From positions 1 to 64,000 of the forward strand of contig JANQMU010000061.1 in assembly GCA_028279875.1 (NCBI GenBank): DNA of 64,000 nucleotides, in the 5' to 3' direction. This document shows, in pieces, positions 35,276-43,565 of the stretch (within the stretch, counting starts at the first letter, position 1; every line of letters starts with the position of its first letter). The notes below the pieces were generated by a model. The model was not told the origin of the DNA. It made no database searches and saw only the letters and a list, made by a program, of their open reading frames with translations. Source of the stretch: Rhizobiaceae bacterium (GTDB taxonomy: Bacteria; Pseudomonadota; Alphaproteobacteria; Rhizobiales; Rhizobiaceae). The position numbers and the translations under genes are program-made.

Positions 35276-36024
35276 TTGCAGCCGCCATACGCCGCACGCT
35301 GGTTGATCTGTGGGACAACGCCGTGGCCGTGTTCGCCCTGAACCTTGCCCTGCTGTGTGTCACCGCCATTCTGCTCTATCTGGTGTCCCGGGCGGTCCAT
35401 TGGCCGCCGCTGCTGTTCGTGGCGGCGCTGCTGGCGGCCTTGATGGCCGCGCTGGTTCTGCTCAGTGCCTCCGCCGCCCTGATCCGGCAGATTGCGGCAC
35501 GGTCGGATATCGATCCACGCGCCTTTGTTCCGGATTTGCGGTTCTGTGCGCTGGTAACACTGACGCTGGCCGGCACCATCGGTTCGGCCGTCCTGCTGAT
35601 GGGCGCCGCTTCGCCGGCGACAGCGTTCGGCGTGGCGGCGATGATTGCCGGTCTGTGGGCTGCGGCGGTGGCAGTGCAGCTTGTCGTGCTGACACCGGCC
35701 CTGGCCCTCGACAGGGAGCTTTCGGCAGTCGCCAAACTCGGCTGGCTGGCGATGCTGGTGCTGCGTTTTCCCCTGGCCACGATTGCGCTTGCCGTTTTGG
35801 CCGGCCTGTCGCTGGCCGCAACCGTCGGCCTCCTCCCGGGCCCTGCCGGTGCGGCGTATCTTTTCCTGCGCGCCGGCAGGGTGCTGCGAGTGCATCTCAC
35901 ATCATTGCAAAGCCCCGCCGACGAGGCCGTTGCTGTGAGGCAAGCCGCCGTCGGGGCGGAACTGCGACCGCTGAAAAACCGGACACCGCGCAATCTGCTG
36001 CAACCGTGGCGCGCCTCATCCTGA
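35272..36024 (+). CDS. DUF624/YesL-like membrane protein of the ABC operon
   Basis: 250 aa, with about six hydrophobic segments. The start RRTLVDLWDNAVAVFALNLALL resembles the W-D-N-x3 motif of YesL-like DUF624 proteins, which are often encoded in sugar ABC operons. The role is unknown; assembly or signalling near the transporter has been suggested for related operons. The ATG overlaps the ATPase stop. A Pro/Arg-rich cytosolic tail of about 45 residues ends the protein. The DUF624 label is a likely but not firm reading. Confidence 0.55.
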   Translation: MIAAAIRRTLVDLWDNAVAVFALNLALLCVTAILLYLVSRAVHWPPLLFVAALLAALMAALVLLSASAALIRQIAARSDIDPRAFVPDLRFCALVTLTLAGTIGSAVLLMGAASPATAFGVAAMIAGLWAAAVAVQLVVLTPALALDRELSAVAKLGWLAMLVLRFPLATIALAVLAGLSLAATVGLLPGPAGAAYLFLRAGRVLRVHLTSLQSPADEAVAVRQAAVGAELRPLKNRTPRNLLQPWRASS

Positions 36025-36057
36025 GGGACGATCATCGCGTTAACGAAAGGAATTTCG

Positions 36058-37491
36058 ATGGAACGGCCGAACATAGTGATGGTGGTCAGCGATCAGCAGC
36101 GGCTGGACACGGTGGGTGCCTATGGCTCCCCGATCTGCAAGACGCCCAATATGGACCGGGTGGCGGCCGCCGGCATGCGGTTCGACCGGGCCTTCACGCC
36201 GACCGGCCTGTGTTCGCCGGTGCGGTGCTCGCTGCTGAGCGGCGTCTACCCGCATGAGCACCGGGTGCTGACCAATGTCGGCCTGCACCCGATCCGCGCG
36301 CAGCTCGAACCGCAAGACGATCGCCTGTCCGCCGCCTTGAAAGGTGCCGGATACCGGATGGGCTATGTCGGCAAGTGGCATGTATCGAAGACCGATCCCA
36401 CCGGCTTTGGCTATGAGGACTATGTGAGCCTTGGCGATTATCTGGACTGGCGTCGCGCGGAAGGGCTGGATATTCCCGATGGCTTCAGCAACTATCTGGT
36501 GCAGATCGGGGTGCGCGACGATGCGCCGGCGGACAAGAGCCGGCCGGCCTTCCTCGCCGACAATGCGATCCGCCTCATCGATCGCTACCGGGACAGTGAC
36601 GCGCCGTTTTTCCTGCGGCTCGATTTCCACGGTCCGCATTTCCCCAATGTCGTGCCCGAGCCCTATTTTTCCATGTACGATCCGGCAGACATTCCGGAAT
36701 GGCCGAACCATGACGATCCGCTCGACGGCAAGCCTGCCGTGCAGAGGATCAAGCGCCGGCACTGGCGCACGGAGGGCATGCCATGGGCCGAGTGGAGCAA
36801 GCTCATTTCCGCCTATTTCGGCGAAATCACCCTGATCGACCATCAAGTCGGCCGCGTGCTGGACCATCTTCAGGCGCTGGGCCTCGACAATGACACGTTG
36901 GTCATCTGGACGACCGACCATGGTGACACGATCGGCGCCCACGGCATCTGCAACAAAGACTACACGATGTATGAGGAGATCTACCGGGTGCCGCTCTTGA
37001 TGCGCTGGCCGGGCGTGGTTGCGGCCGGCAGCCATTGCGACGCCTTCGTGCACCATTTCCTGGATATTTGCGGGACCGTGCTCGATATCACCGGCACGGC
37101 GCCACCGCAGCCCTTTCACGGCCGCTCCCTGATGCCGCTGCTGCGTGGCGAGCCGGCGCCGGAAGAATGGCCGGACAGTGCCTATTGCGAATTCCACGGC
37201 AGCCATATGGGCCTTTATTCCATGCGGCTCCTGACGACGGAGCGCTGGTCCTATGTCTATCATACGAACGATATCGACGAGCTTTACGATCGGCGAGACG
37301 ATCCCTTTCAGATGGTCAATGTCGCCGCTGACCGTGCCCATGCCGGGACCCTCGACCGGTTGAAGCGGGACATGGTTGCCTGGATGGCGAAAACCGGCGA
37401 CCATCTTCACAATGAGTGGACGGTCGACTGGCTGACCAACGATCCGGAGCTGATCGCCGAAGCACCGGGCCGCCGGCGCACCAAATGGTAG
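36058..37491 (+). CDS. Sulfatase, formylglycine-type, predicted cytosolic
   Basis: 477 aa. Type I sulfatase fold. Residues 52-56 are C-S-P-V-R, so Cys52 would be converted to formylglycine; Pro54 and Arg56 follow the C-x-P-x-R rule, though Val at the x before Arg and Ser before Gly61 are unusual. The Ca-site start is VVSDQQ (the first Asp of the usual DD pair is Ser), and TTDHGD plus NKDYTMYEEIYRVPL appear later. No signal peptide, so it should act on imported sulfate esters. It sits between the importer and a sugar dehydrogenase. Phosphonate or phosphate monoester hydrolase is the alternative. No maturase is in the window. Confidence 0.85.
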   Translation: MERPNIVMVVSDQQRLDTVGAYGSPICKTPNMDRVAAAGMRFDRAFTPTGLCSPVRCSLLSGVYPHEHRVLTNVGLHPIRAQLEPQDDRLSAALKGAGYRMGYVGKWHVSKTDPTGFGYEDYVSLGDYLDWRRAEGLDIPDGFSNYLVQIGVRDDAPADKSRPAFLADNAIRLIDRYRDSDAPFFLRLDFHGPHFPNVVPEPYFSMYDPADIPEWPNHDDPLDGKPAVQRIKRRHWRTEGMPWAEWSKLISAYFGEITLIDHQVGRVLDHLQALGLDNDTLVIWTTDHGDTIGAHGICNKDYTMYEEIYRVPLLMRWPGVVAAGSHCDAFVHHFLDICGTVLDITGTAPPQPFHGRSLMPLLRGEPAPEEWPDSAYCEFHGSHMGLYSMRLLTTERWSYVYHTNDIDELYDRRDDPFQMVNVAADRAHAGTLDRLKRDMVAWMAKTGDHLHNEWTVDWLTNDPELIAEAPGRRRTKW

Positions 37492-37495
37492 TCCG

Positions 37496-38491
37496 ATGAG
37501 CCTTGATGTGGCGATATCCGGCGCCGGCTATGTGGTGCCCTTCCATCTGCATGCCTGGCGGCAGGCCGGCGCGCGTGTCATCGCGATCTGCGACCCGGAC
37601 CTCGACCGCGCGCGAGACCGGGCGAGTGCATTCGGCATCCCCCATGTCCACGCGAATCTCGATGCGATGCTGGGTGCCGGCGGCTTCGATGTCCTCGACA
37701 TCGCCGCGCCGCGGGGGGTGCATGTCGAACAGTGTCTTGCCGGGCTTGACGCCGGGTTGCCGATCCTCTGTCAAAAACCAATCGCGGTCGATCTTGACGG
37801 TGCGGAGCGCCTGCTGTCACGGCTGGCGGAGGGCGGACGGCTGATGGTGCACGAGAATTGGCGGTTCCGGCCGCACTACCGGCAAATGGCGGCCTGGCTG
37901 GATGACGGCCGCATCGGTCCGCTTCACCAGGCGACGATCACCATGCGGACCCGGGCGCTGCTGCCCGACGCCGACGGCGTGCGCCCGGCGCTTCAGCGCC
38001 AGCCCTTCTTTGCCTCCGAAAAGCGCATGCTCGTCGCCGAGGTGCTGATCCATCACCTCGACACCGCGCGCCGGCTGTGCGGCGAGCTGACCGTTGTCGA
38101 CGCGCAATTGCGGCGGACGCAGGACGATCTGCCGGGCGAAACGAGCGCCAGCGTCATGCTGCGCGCCGAAAACGGCGCGGCGGTCATCGTCAGCGGTGAC
38201 ATGACGGCGCCCGGAGCGCCGCCGGGAGCCGCCGACCGGGCGGAAATCTGCGGACGCGCGGGCCGCGCCGTGTTCGACGGACAATCGCTTGCGCTGCATG
38301 GAATCGACGGCAGGACCGAGACCGTCGGCTTCGCCGATGTCGATCTGCTGCAATCCAGTTTCGATGCGGCGGTCGGCCATTTTGTGACACAGACCATCCA
38401 TCACCGCCCCTATGAAACGGCTCTCGGCGACAATATCGAGACCCTGCGGCTTGTCGAACGCATCTACGAGATCTCTGCAGCCGGCGGCTGA
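37496..38491 (+). CDS. Gfo/Idh/MocA family oxidoreductase (apiose dehydrogenase-like candidate)
   Basis: 331 aa. The N-terminal Rossmann fold has VAISGAGYVVPFHLHAW. Lys94 in CQKPI takes the place of the catalytic Lys of the usual E-K-P. VHENWRFRPHYRQ and LVAEVLIHHLDTARRL in the C-terminal half contain the substrate-binding histidines. The group includes D-apiose dehydrogenase (ApsD), glucose-fructose oxidoreductase and inositol dehydrogenases. In the locus it fits the first step, NAD(P)-dependent oxidation of an aldose to a lactone for the SMP-30 enzyme. It starts 4 bases after the sulfatase stop. The ApsD role is an inference. Confidence 0.8.
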   Translation: MSLDVAISGAGYVVPFHLHAWRQAGARVIAICDPDLDRARDRASAFGIPHVHANLDAMLGAGGFDVLDIAAPRGVHVEQCLAGLDAGLPILCQKPIAVDLDGAERLLSRLAEGGRLMVHENWRFRPHYRQMAAWLDDGRIGPLHQATITMRTRALLPDADGVRPALQRQPFFASEKRMLVAEVLIHHLDTARRLCGELTVVDAQLRRTQDDLPGETSASVMLRAENGAAVIVSGDMTAPGAPPGAADRAEICGRAGRAVFDGQSLALHGIDGRTETVGFADVDLLQSSFDAAVGHFVTQTIHHRPYETALGDNIETLRLVERIYEISAAGG

Positions 38492-38701
38492 GACGCCTCG
38501 CATGGAGCGGGCGCATCTATCTCACATGGTGTACGAGACGGATCACGGCTAAACCTTCAACATTATTGCGTTTTTTCAGTGTCCAGTCCCGTTGCGCCCG
38601 CGCGGGCATCCGCTGGTCCTGAGACAGGATGTAGCTCGACATACGAAACCACCAATCGATGCCGCTCGTCCGCTGGGGAATCCAGATGATTGCAAAAACG
38701 C

Positions 38702-38729
38702 TTTACAAACCGAACGGTCGGTTTATAGT
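38702..38729 (+). promoter_or_regulatory. TetR-TRAP promoter with operator in the spacer
   Basis: A -35-like TTTACA at 38702-38707 and -10 TATAGT at 38724-38729 are 16 bases apart. The spacer holds a palindrome AAACCGA-acgg-TCGGTTT (38707-38724), of the form typical for TetR-family operators, so the TetR protein encoded at 38759 probably blocks its own promoter. Confidence 0.6.
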
Positions 38730-38758
38730 GCGGACCATTGAATTGGGGAGAGCCGACA

Positions 38759-39415
38759 ATGGACAAGGATCAGGCGACGCCACGGATCAGGGATGCGGAC
38801 CGCACCATCGGTCTGTTGAAACAGGCGACCAAAGCACAGTTGATCGGCCGCGGATTTGCCAGCCTTTCGATCCAGTCGATCCTTGAGGATGCGGGCGTCT
38901 CGAAGGGCGCCTTGTTCCATCATTTTCCGTCGAAGGATCACCTGGTCGCGGTCGCCTTTGAAGACGTCCTCATCGAACTCGCCCAGAGATTAGATGAAGC
39001 GGGCAGAGACCTTAGAGCGGGCCGTTTGACAAAGCAGGGCTTCATTGAAAAGGCGACGGCTATCGTTGAAAGCGACGTGTTCGTCGGCTGTATGGAAATT
39101 GCTCTCGGTGTCCGCACCGCCTATGCGCTGGGCGACCTCATTACGGATGCTGTTGCCAACTGGCGCGAGTCTTTTTTCCGATTCTGGGACGATTCCTTTG
39201 AGCTGCCCGACCGCTCGCCTGAAGAGGTTCGCACCCATTGGGCGCTGGCCTCGAACACGCTGCGCGGTCACGCCTTCTCTTTTGCGTTCGGAGGATCCGA
39301 AGAGGCAAGGGAACGGCATGTCCGAGGCTTTCTCGAGTATTTCCTGGCCGGCGCCCGCGTGCGCCCGCCCGATCCCACCAACGTTACATCAATCAACTCC
39401 GGGAGGACCCTATGA
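38759..39415 (+). CDS. TetR family transcriptional regulator
   Basis: 218 aa from the ATG at 38759 with GGGGAG nine bases upstream; an upstream in-frame ATG at 38738 is less good. The HTH is residues 18-63: LIGRGFASLSIQSILEDAGVSKGALFHHFPSKDHL. The C-terminal ligand-binding part matches no specific family that I recognise. It is the first gene of the second TRAP operon: its TGA overlaps the dctP ATG (ATGA). Its operator is in the promoter spacer upstream. Confidence 0.9.
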   Translation: MDKDQATPRIRDADRTIGLLKQATKAQLIGRGFASLSIQSILEDAGVSKGALFHHFPSKDHLVAVAFEDVLIELAQRLDEAGRDLRAGRLTKQGFIEKATAIVESDVFVGCMEIALGVRTAYALGDLITDAVANWRESFFRFWDDSFELPDRSPEEVRTHWALASNTLRGHAFSFAFGGSEEARERHVRGFLEYFLAGARVRPPDPTNVTSINSGRTL

Positions 39416-40545
39416 AACGATATCTGTTGAAGACCCTGATCGCGACGGTCGCAGTCACCGTGACGTCCGCGGCCATCGCCCGTGACTCGATCCAGGCGGC
39501 AAGCTGGATCCCGCCGAACCACCAGGTCTCGCGCTACCTGTTCGATTACTGGGCGGACCGCGTGGCCGAACACTCCAATGGCACACTTACGGTGGATGTC
39601 GATCTCGGCTCGTCAATGGTGTCGCCGCGCGGTGCCATGGCGGAACTGGCGGACGGGATTGTCGACACCACCGCACATGTGGCGCAGTATACCCCGACAG
39701 AGCTTGCCCGTTCCAACGCGCTGGAAGAGCTCGGCATGCGCTATTCCGACTCGCGCGTGATGATCGCGGCATCGACGGATTTCGGCATCAACGAACCGGA
39801 TATGCAGGCCGAGTGGGCCCGCAACGGCATCGTGTTCGGTGCGGGCTATGTCACGGCGCTCTACAAGCTCGTCTGCAATACGCCGGTCACCAATCTCCAG
39901 GAGCTCCACGGCGCCAAGTTGCGGCTGCCGGGCCGAGCGCCGGCGGATTGGGCGAACTCGGCAGGCGCCGTCACGGTGGCTCTCAATGCCAATGAGCAAT
40001 ATGGCGCACTCGACAAGGGTGCGCTGACCTGCACCACGACGACACTGTCCGACGCCTATAACCGCAAGCTGCATGAGGTTGCGGGGCACATTATCGATTT
40101 GCCGATCACGCTCTTCTGGGCCGGTTTCGGCTGGGCCTACAATCCCGCCTCCTGGAGCGAACTGACCGTCGAGCAGCGCAAGGCGATCTTCGACGCCGAG
40201 GCGGACGCCATCGCCGCCTATGTCGTGCGCGCCATCAATCAGGAGGAAGGCGAAGCCCGCGGAAAACTCGAAGCCGCAGGCGTAACGTTCCACGAGCCGG
40301 CTGACGATCTCGTCAAGTCGATTGACGCCTATCGCGCCAACCAGCCCGCGGTTGCCGTCGGCATCGCGCGCGATACATTCGGCATCGAGAACGCTGACGA
40401 GGTGCTGGGCCGCTTCCAGGAAACCATTGACAAATGGGAGGGCCTGCTTGCCGAAATTCCGGTCGAGGACGAGGCAGCCTATGCCGATCTTCTGAGATCG
40501 GAGATCTTCGACAAGGTCAACCTTTCGACCTATCCCTCGAACTGA
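39412..40545 (+). CDS. TRAP transporter substrate-binding protein (DctP family), second system
   Basis: 377 aa. Signal peptide about 1-23, ending AAIA before RDSIQAASWIPP. The DctP core includes WADRVAEHSNGTLTVDV, NLQELHGAKLRLPGRAPADW (the Arg in RLPG binds the carboxylate) and GHIIDLPITLFWAGFGWAYN. It is clearly similar in plan and sequence to the DctP at 10271, so the two TRAP systems are paralogs. GGGAGG lies upstream. A hairpin with an 11-bp stem follows the stop. Confidence 0.93.
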   Translation: MKRYLLKTLIATVAVTVTSAAIARDSIQAASWIPPNHQVSRYLFDYWADRVAEHSNGTLTVDVDLGSSMVSPRGAMAELADGIVDTTAHVAQYTPTELARSNALEELGMRYSDSRVMIAASTDFGINEPDMQAEWARNGIVFGAGYVTALYKLVCNTPVTNLQELHGAKLRLPGRAPADWANSAGAVTVALNANEQYGALDKGALTCTTTTLSDAYNRKLHEVAGHIIDLPITLFWAGFGWAYNPASWSELTVEQRKAIFDAEADAIAAYVVRAINQEEGEARGKLEAAGVTFHEPADDLVKSIDAYRANQPAVAVGIARDTFGIENADEVLGRFQETIDKWEGLLAEIPVEDEAAYADLLRSEIFDKVNLSTYPSN

Positions 40546-40552
40546 GCGACAC

Positions 40553-40578
40553 CCGGGCTGCGCGCCAGCGCGGCCCGG
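40553..40578 (+). terminator. Intercistronic hairpin after the second dctP
   Basis: An 11-bp stem (CCGGGCTGCGC / GCGCGGCCCGG, one G-U pair) with a 4-base loop and CCTTTCC after it, between dctP and dctQ. Same layout as at 11424. Confidence 0.6.
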
Positions 40579-40597
40579 CCTTTCCGGGAGATCAAAA

Positions 40598-41086
40598 GTG
40601 CCGAAGCTGAAGGCATTCTCCGAACGGCTGGCAGCCCTGCAACTCGCCGTCGCCGGGCTGGCGGTTCTGGCCATTCTCCTGACCATTTCAGCCGATGTGT
40701 TCCTGAGGGCGGCCTTCGACGCGCCCTTCAGCTCGACCATCGAAATCGTGTCCTTCTATTACATGGTCCCCGTGGCGTTCCTGCCGATTGCGGCGCTGGA
40801 AAGCGGCGACGGCCACATCAGAACCGATCTGGTTTACATGTTTTTCTCGCGAAGCGGACGGATAGCAGCCGATCTCGTCTCCGGCCTCCTGACCATCGGC
40901 ATCTATGGTCTGCTGAGCTGGGTGACGTTCAAACAGGCGATCGTATCGACAAAATCGGGTGAGCTTGCCATGGGTGTGGCGCTTCTGCCGATCTGGCCGG
41001 TGCGGTGGGTGCTTCCCCTCACCTTCGCGACCGGCACTGTCATCGCCTTGCTGTTGATGGTGCAGCGACTGACAAAGGGGCGATGA
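40598..41086 (+). CDS. TRAP transporter small permease subunit (DctQ), second system
   Basis: 162 aa, with a GTG start that has GGGAG eight bases upstream. Four hydrophobic segments. The DctQ signature is STIEIVSFYYMVPVAFLPIAALE, and LLPIWPVRWVLPLTF precedes TM4. The TGA overlaps the dctM ATG (ATGA). Confidence 0.9.
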   Translation: MPKLKAFSERLAALQLAVAGLAVLAILLTISADVFLRAAFDAPFSSTIEIVSFYYMVPVAFLPIAALESGDGHIRTDLVYMFFSRSGRIAADLVSGLLTIGIYGLLSWVTFKQAIVSTKSGELAMGVALLPIWPVRWVLPLTFATGTVIALLLMVQRLTKGR

Positions 41087-42399
41087 TGGCTGAGCAGATC
41101 ATCCCCATCTTTGTCGCTTTCGCCGCGCTCCTGGCGCTCATCGCCGTTCGCGTGCCCATCGGCCTGTCACTGATCACCGTATCGTTTTTCGGCATCGCCT
41201 ATGAAACCAGCCTTCGGGCCGCGATCGGCTCCATCGGGCGCCTTCCCTACGAGCTGGCGACAAATTGGAGCTTCTCGGCGGTGCCGATGTTCCTGCTGAT
41301 GGGCTTCGTCGCGGCCGAAACCGGATTGACAAGCGGGCTTTTCTCCGCGTCGCGCGCGCTGCTGCGCCGCCTTCCGGGCGCGCTTGCCTCGGCCAGTGTT
41401 CTGGCAAGCGCGCTCTTTGCCGCCGCATCGGGCTCGTCGGTGGCCACAGCAGCGGCGATGTCGCGCATCGCCATCCCCGAAATGCTGCGGCGAAAATATG
41501 ATGACGGGCTGGCCTGCGGCACGGTCGCGGCCTCGGGCACACTCGGATCGCTGATCCCGCCGAGCATCCTGATGATCCTCTACGGCGTTTATGCCGACGT
41601 TTCCATTGGCGGGCTGTTCCTGGCCGGCGTGCTGCCGGGCATCCTGTCGGTGGCGATCTATATCGGAATGATCGTCACCCGCTGCGCGATCAATCCCGAA
41701 CTGGCCGGCGGCACGCAGGCCGAGCCGGATGAGACCTTCGACCGCAAAACCGTTCTCATGGCCATATTGCCCCTGCCGATCCTGATCGCGATCGTGATGG
41801 GCAGTATCTCGATGGGCCTGGCAACACCGACCGAAGCCGGCGCTCTCGGCGCACTGGGCGCGGTCGGGATCGCCGTGGTGTCGGGACGCTTCCGCTGGGC
41901 CGCCTTCCGGTCGGCCCTGACGCAATCGGCGATCTCGTTCGCGGCGATCTTCATCATCGTGGTCGGCGGCGCGCTGCTTACCCGTTACGTTGCGGTGTCC
42001 GGCCTCAGCAGACTTCTCGGCGACCTGTTCGCCGACAACGCGGCGGGGCCGCTGGCGCTGCTGCTTGCCGTAGCGGTGCTCTACATCGTGCTGGGGATGT
42101 TCATCGACTCGATCGGGCTTTTGCTGCTGACCGCGCCGCTGATCCTGCCACTGGCGACCTCGCTCGGCATCGACCTGATCTGGTTCGGCATCATCCTGAT
42201 CAAGCTGCTGGAAATCGGGCTCATCACGCCGCCGATCGGCCTCAACATCTTCGTTATCCACAGCGCGCTGGACGGGAAGGTGGCACTGCCCGCGATCATC
42301 CGCGGCGTCGCGTGGTTCATCGCCATGGACATCCTGACGCTGGCGATCCTGATCGCCTTCCCCGTGATCACGCTGTGGCTTCCCAATTCCATCATGTAA
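41083..42399 (+). CDS. TRAP transporter large permease subunit (DctM), second system
   Basis: 438 aa, about 12 hydrophobic segments. Same signatures as the first system: VPMFLLMGFVAAETG, FAAASGSSVATAAAMS, ASGTLGSLIPPSILMILYG, GMFIDSIGLLLLTAPLILP and LEIGLITPPIGLNIF. It overlaps DctQ by four bases and is followed after 8 bases by the M24-family gene, so these form one operon. Confidence 0.92.
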   Translation: MMAEQIIPIFVAFAALLALIAVRVPIGLSLITVSFFGIAYETSLRAAIGSIGRLPYELATNWSFSAVPMFLLMGFVAAETGLTSGLFSASRALLRRLPGALASASVLASALFAAASGSSVATAAAMSRIAIPEMLRRKYDDGLACGTVAASGTLGSLIPPSILMILYGVYADVSIGGLFLAGVLPGILSVAIYIGMIVTRCAINPELAGGTQAEPDETFDRKTVLMAILPLPILIAIVMGSISMGLATPTEAGALGALGAVGIAVVSGRFRWAAFRSALTQSAISFAAIFIIVVGGALLTRYVAVSGLSRLLGDLFADNAAGPLALLLAVAVLYIVLGMFIDSIGLLLLTAPLILPLATSLGIDLIWFGIILIKLLEIGLITPPIGLNIFVIHSALDGKVALPAIIRGVAWFIAMDILTLAILIAFPVITLWLPNSIM

Positions 42400-42407
42400 G
42401 GATCATC

Positions 42408-43565
42408 ATGACCGTCATAGAAACCAATGCAAAACCCACTGTCGAGGAAATGGGCCATCGGCTGGCGCGCCTTCAGGCCGGAATGGCCCGGGCCGGATAT
42501 GGCGCCTATGTTCTGGCCGATCCATCCAACGTGCTGTGGCTTACTAACTTCGCCAATTATGTCCATGAGCGCCCTTTCATACTGGTCGTTCCGGTGAAGG
42601 GTCAGCCCGCCTTTCTCGTCCCGCGGCTGGAGCTGGACCATGTCGAGCACCGGACCATCGGCGCGGTGGATTTCGTCACCTATGCGGAGTTTCCAACGGT
42701 TGAGGGCAAGCGCTGGAATGACCGCATCGCCGGACTTCTGCCGAAGGGGCCGGGCAAGATCGCCGTCGAAGCCACGCTGCCGCTGATGGTGGCGAATGCC
42801 GTCGGCGACCGCACGCAGATCACCGGGCTGATCGACGACATCCGTGCGATCAAGAGCGACTATGAGCTGGGCCGGATCGCCTATGCCTGTCGGCTTTTGA
42901 GCGAGGCGCATGATGCGCTGCTGGCGATGGCCCGCCCGGGCCTGTCACAGAGCGAAATCGACGGAACCGTCGGCAAGACACTGTTCGGCGCGCTGGTGAC
43001 GGACGATCCGAACCTCAATCCCTTTGCAACATCCATCCATACGATGATCCAGAACGCGGACGCGTCGCACGATCCGCACAATTTTTCCGATCTCGACATG
43101 AAACTGAAGGAAGGCGGGCCCAATCTGTCAGTGTTCAACGCCTTGCTCAACGGCTACGGCGCGGAGATCGAGCGCACCTTCTTCCTCGGGCAGGTGCCGG
43201 AGGCGGCGCGCAAACCGTTCGATGTCATGATGGAGGCGCGGCAATGTGTTTTCGAAATGACGAAACCGGGTGCGATCATGAGCGATGTCGACCGCGCATC
43301 GAACGATATTTTCCGTAAGTACCGGTTTGAAGACGCCATGCGCCATCGCGCCGGTCACGGGATGGGCGTGACGTCCCATGAGGGACCGTTCCTGGCCGAG
43401 GGCGAGGAAAAGGAAATCCGGCCCGGTATGGTCTTCACCATCGAACCCGGTATCTACTTTCCGGGCCTCGGCGGCTTCCGCCACTCCGACACCGTCATGA
43501 CCACGGAAAGCGGCCTGGTTCAGTTGACGCGAGGGCCCGACACGCTGGAGGCACTGACTCTATGA
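42408..43565 (+). CDS. M24 (pita-bread) family protein, creatinase/prolidase-like, with altered metal site
   Basis: 385 aa. An N-terminal creatinase domain (about 15-150) precedes the pita-bread domain. Metal ligands usually D, D, H, E, E are here Asn244, Glu253 (NGYGAEIERTF), His317 (AGHGMGVTSHEG), Glu346 (FTIEPG) and Ser360 (RHSDTV), so three of five are changed. That pattern is like metal-free creatinase (which has T-A-L-E-R at this point) rather than a metallo-peptidase. It may be a non-peptide C-N hydrolase. Last but one gene of the TRAP operon, so it probably acts on the imported compound. ATGA overlap with the GAF gene. Confidence 0.8.
   Translation: MTVIETNAKPTVEEMGHRLARLQAGMARAGYGAYVLADPSNVLWLTNFANYVHERPFILVVPVKGQPAFLVPRLELDHVEHRTIGAVDFVTYAEFPTVEGKRWNDRIAGLLPKGPGKIAVEATLPLMVANAVGDRTQITGLIDDIRAIKSDYELGRIAYACRLLSEAHDALLAMARPGLSQSEIDGTVGKTLFGALVTDDPNLNPFATSIHTMIQNADASHDPHNFSDLDMKLKEGGPNLSVFNALLNGYGAEIERTFFLGQVPEAARKPFDVMMEARQCVFEMTKPGAIMSDVDRASNDIFRKYRFEDAMRHRAGHGMGVTSHEGPFLAEGEEKEIRPGMVFTIEPGIYFPGLGGFRHSDTVMTTESGLVQLTRGPDTLEALTL

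Noticed and set aside
36040-37410. 456-codon minus-strand frame opposite the sulfatase
   Set aside because: Shadow frame; composition is non-globular and the plus strand has the complete sulfatase.
38492-38758. tRNA or small RNA in the gap before tetR
   Set aside because: No cloverleaf was seen; only a GCCCGCGCGGGC self-complementary stretch near 38597 and the tetR promoter.
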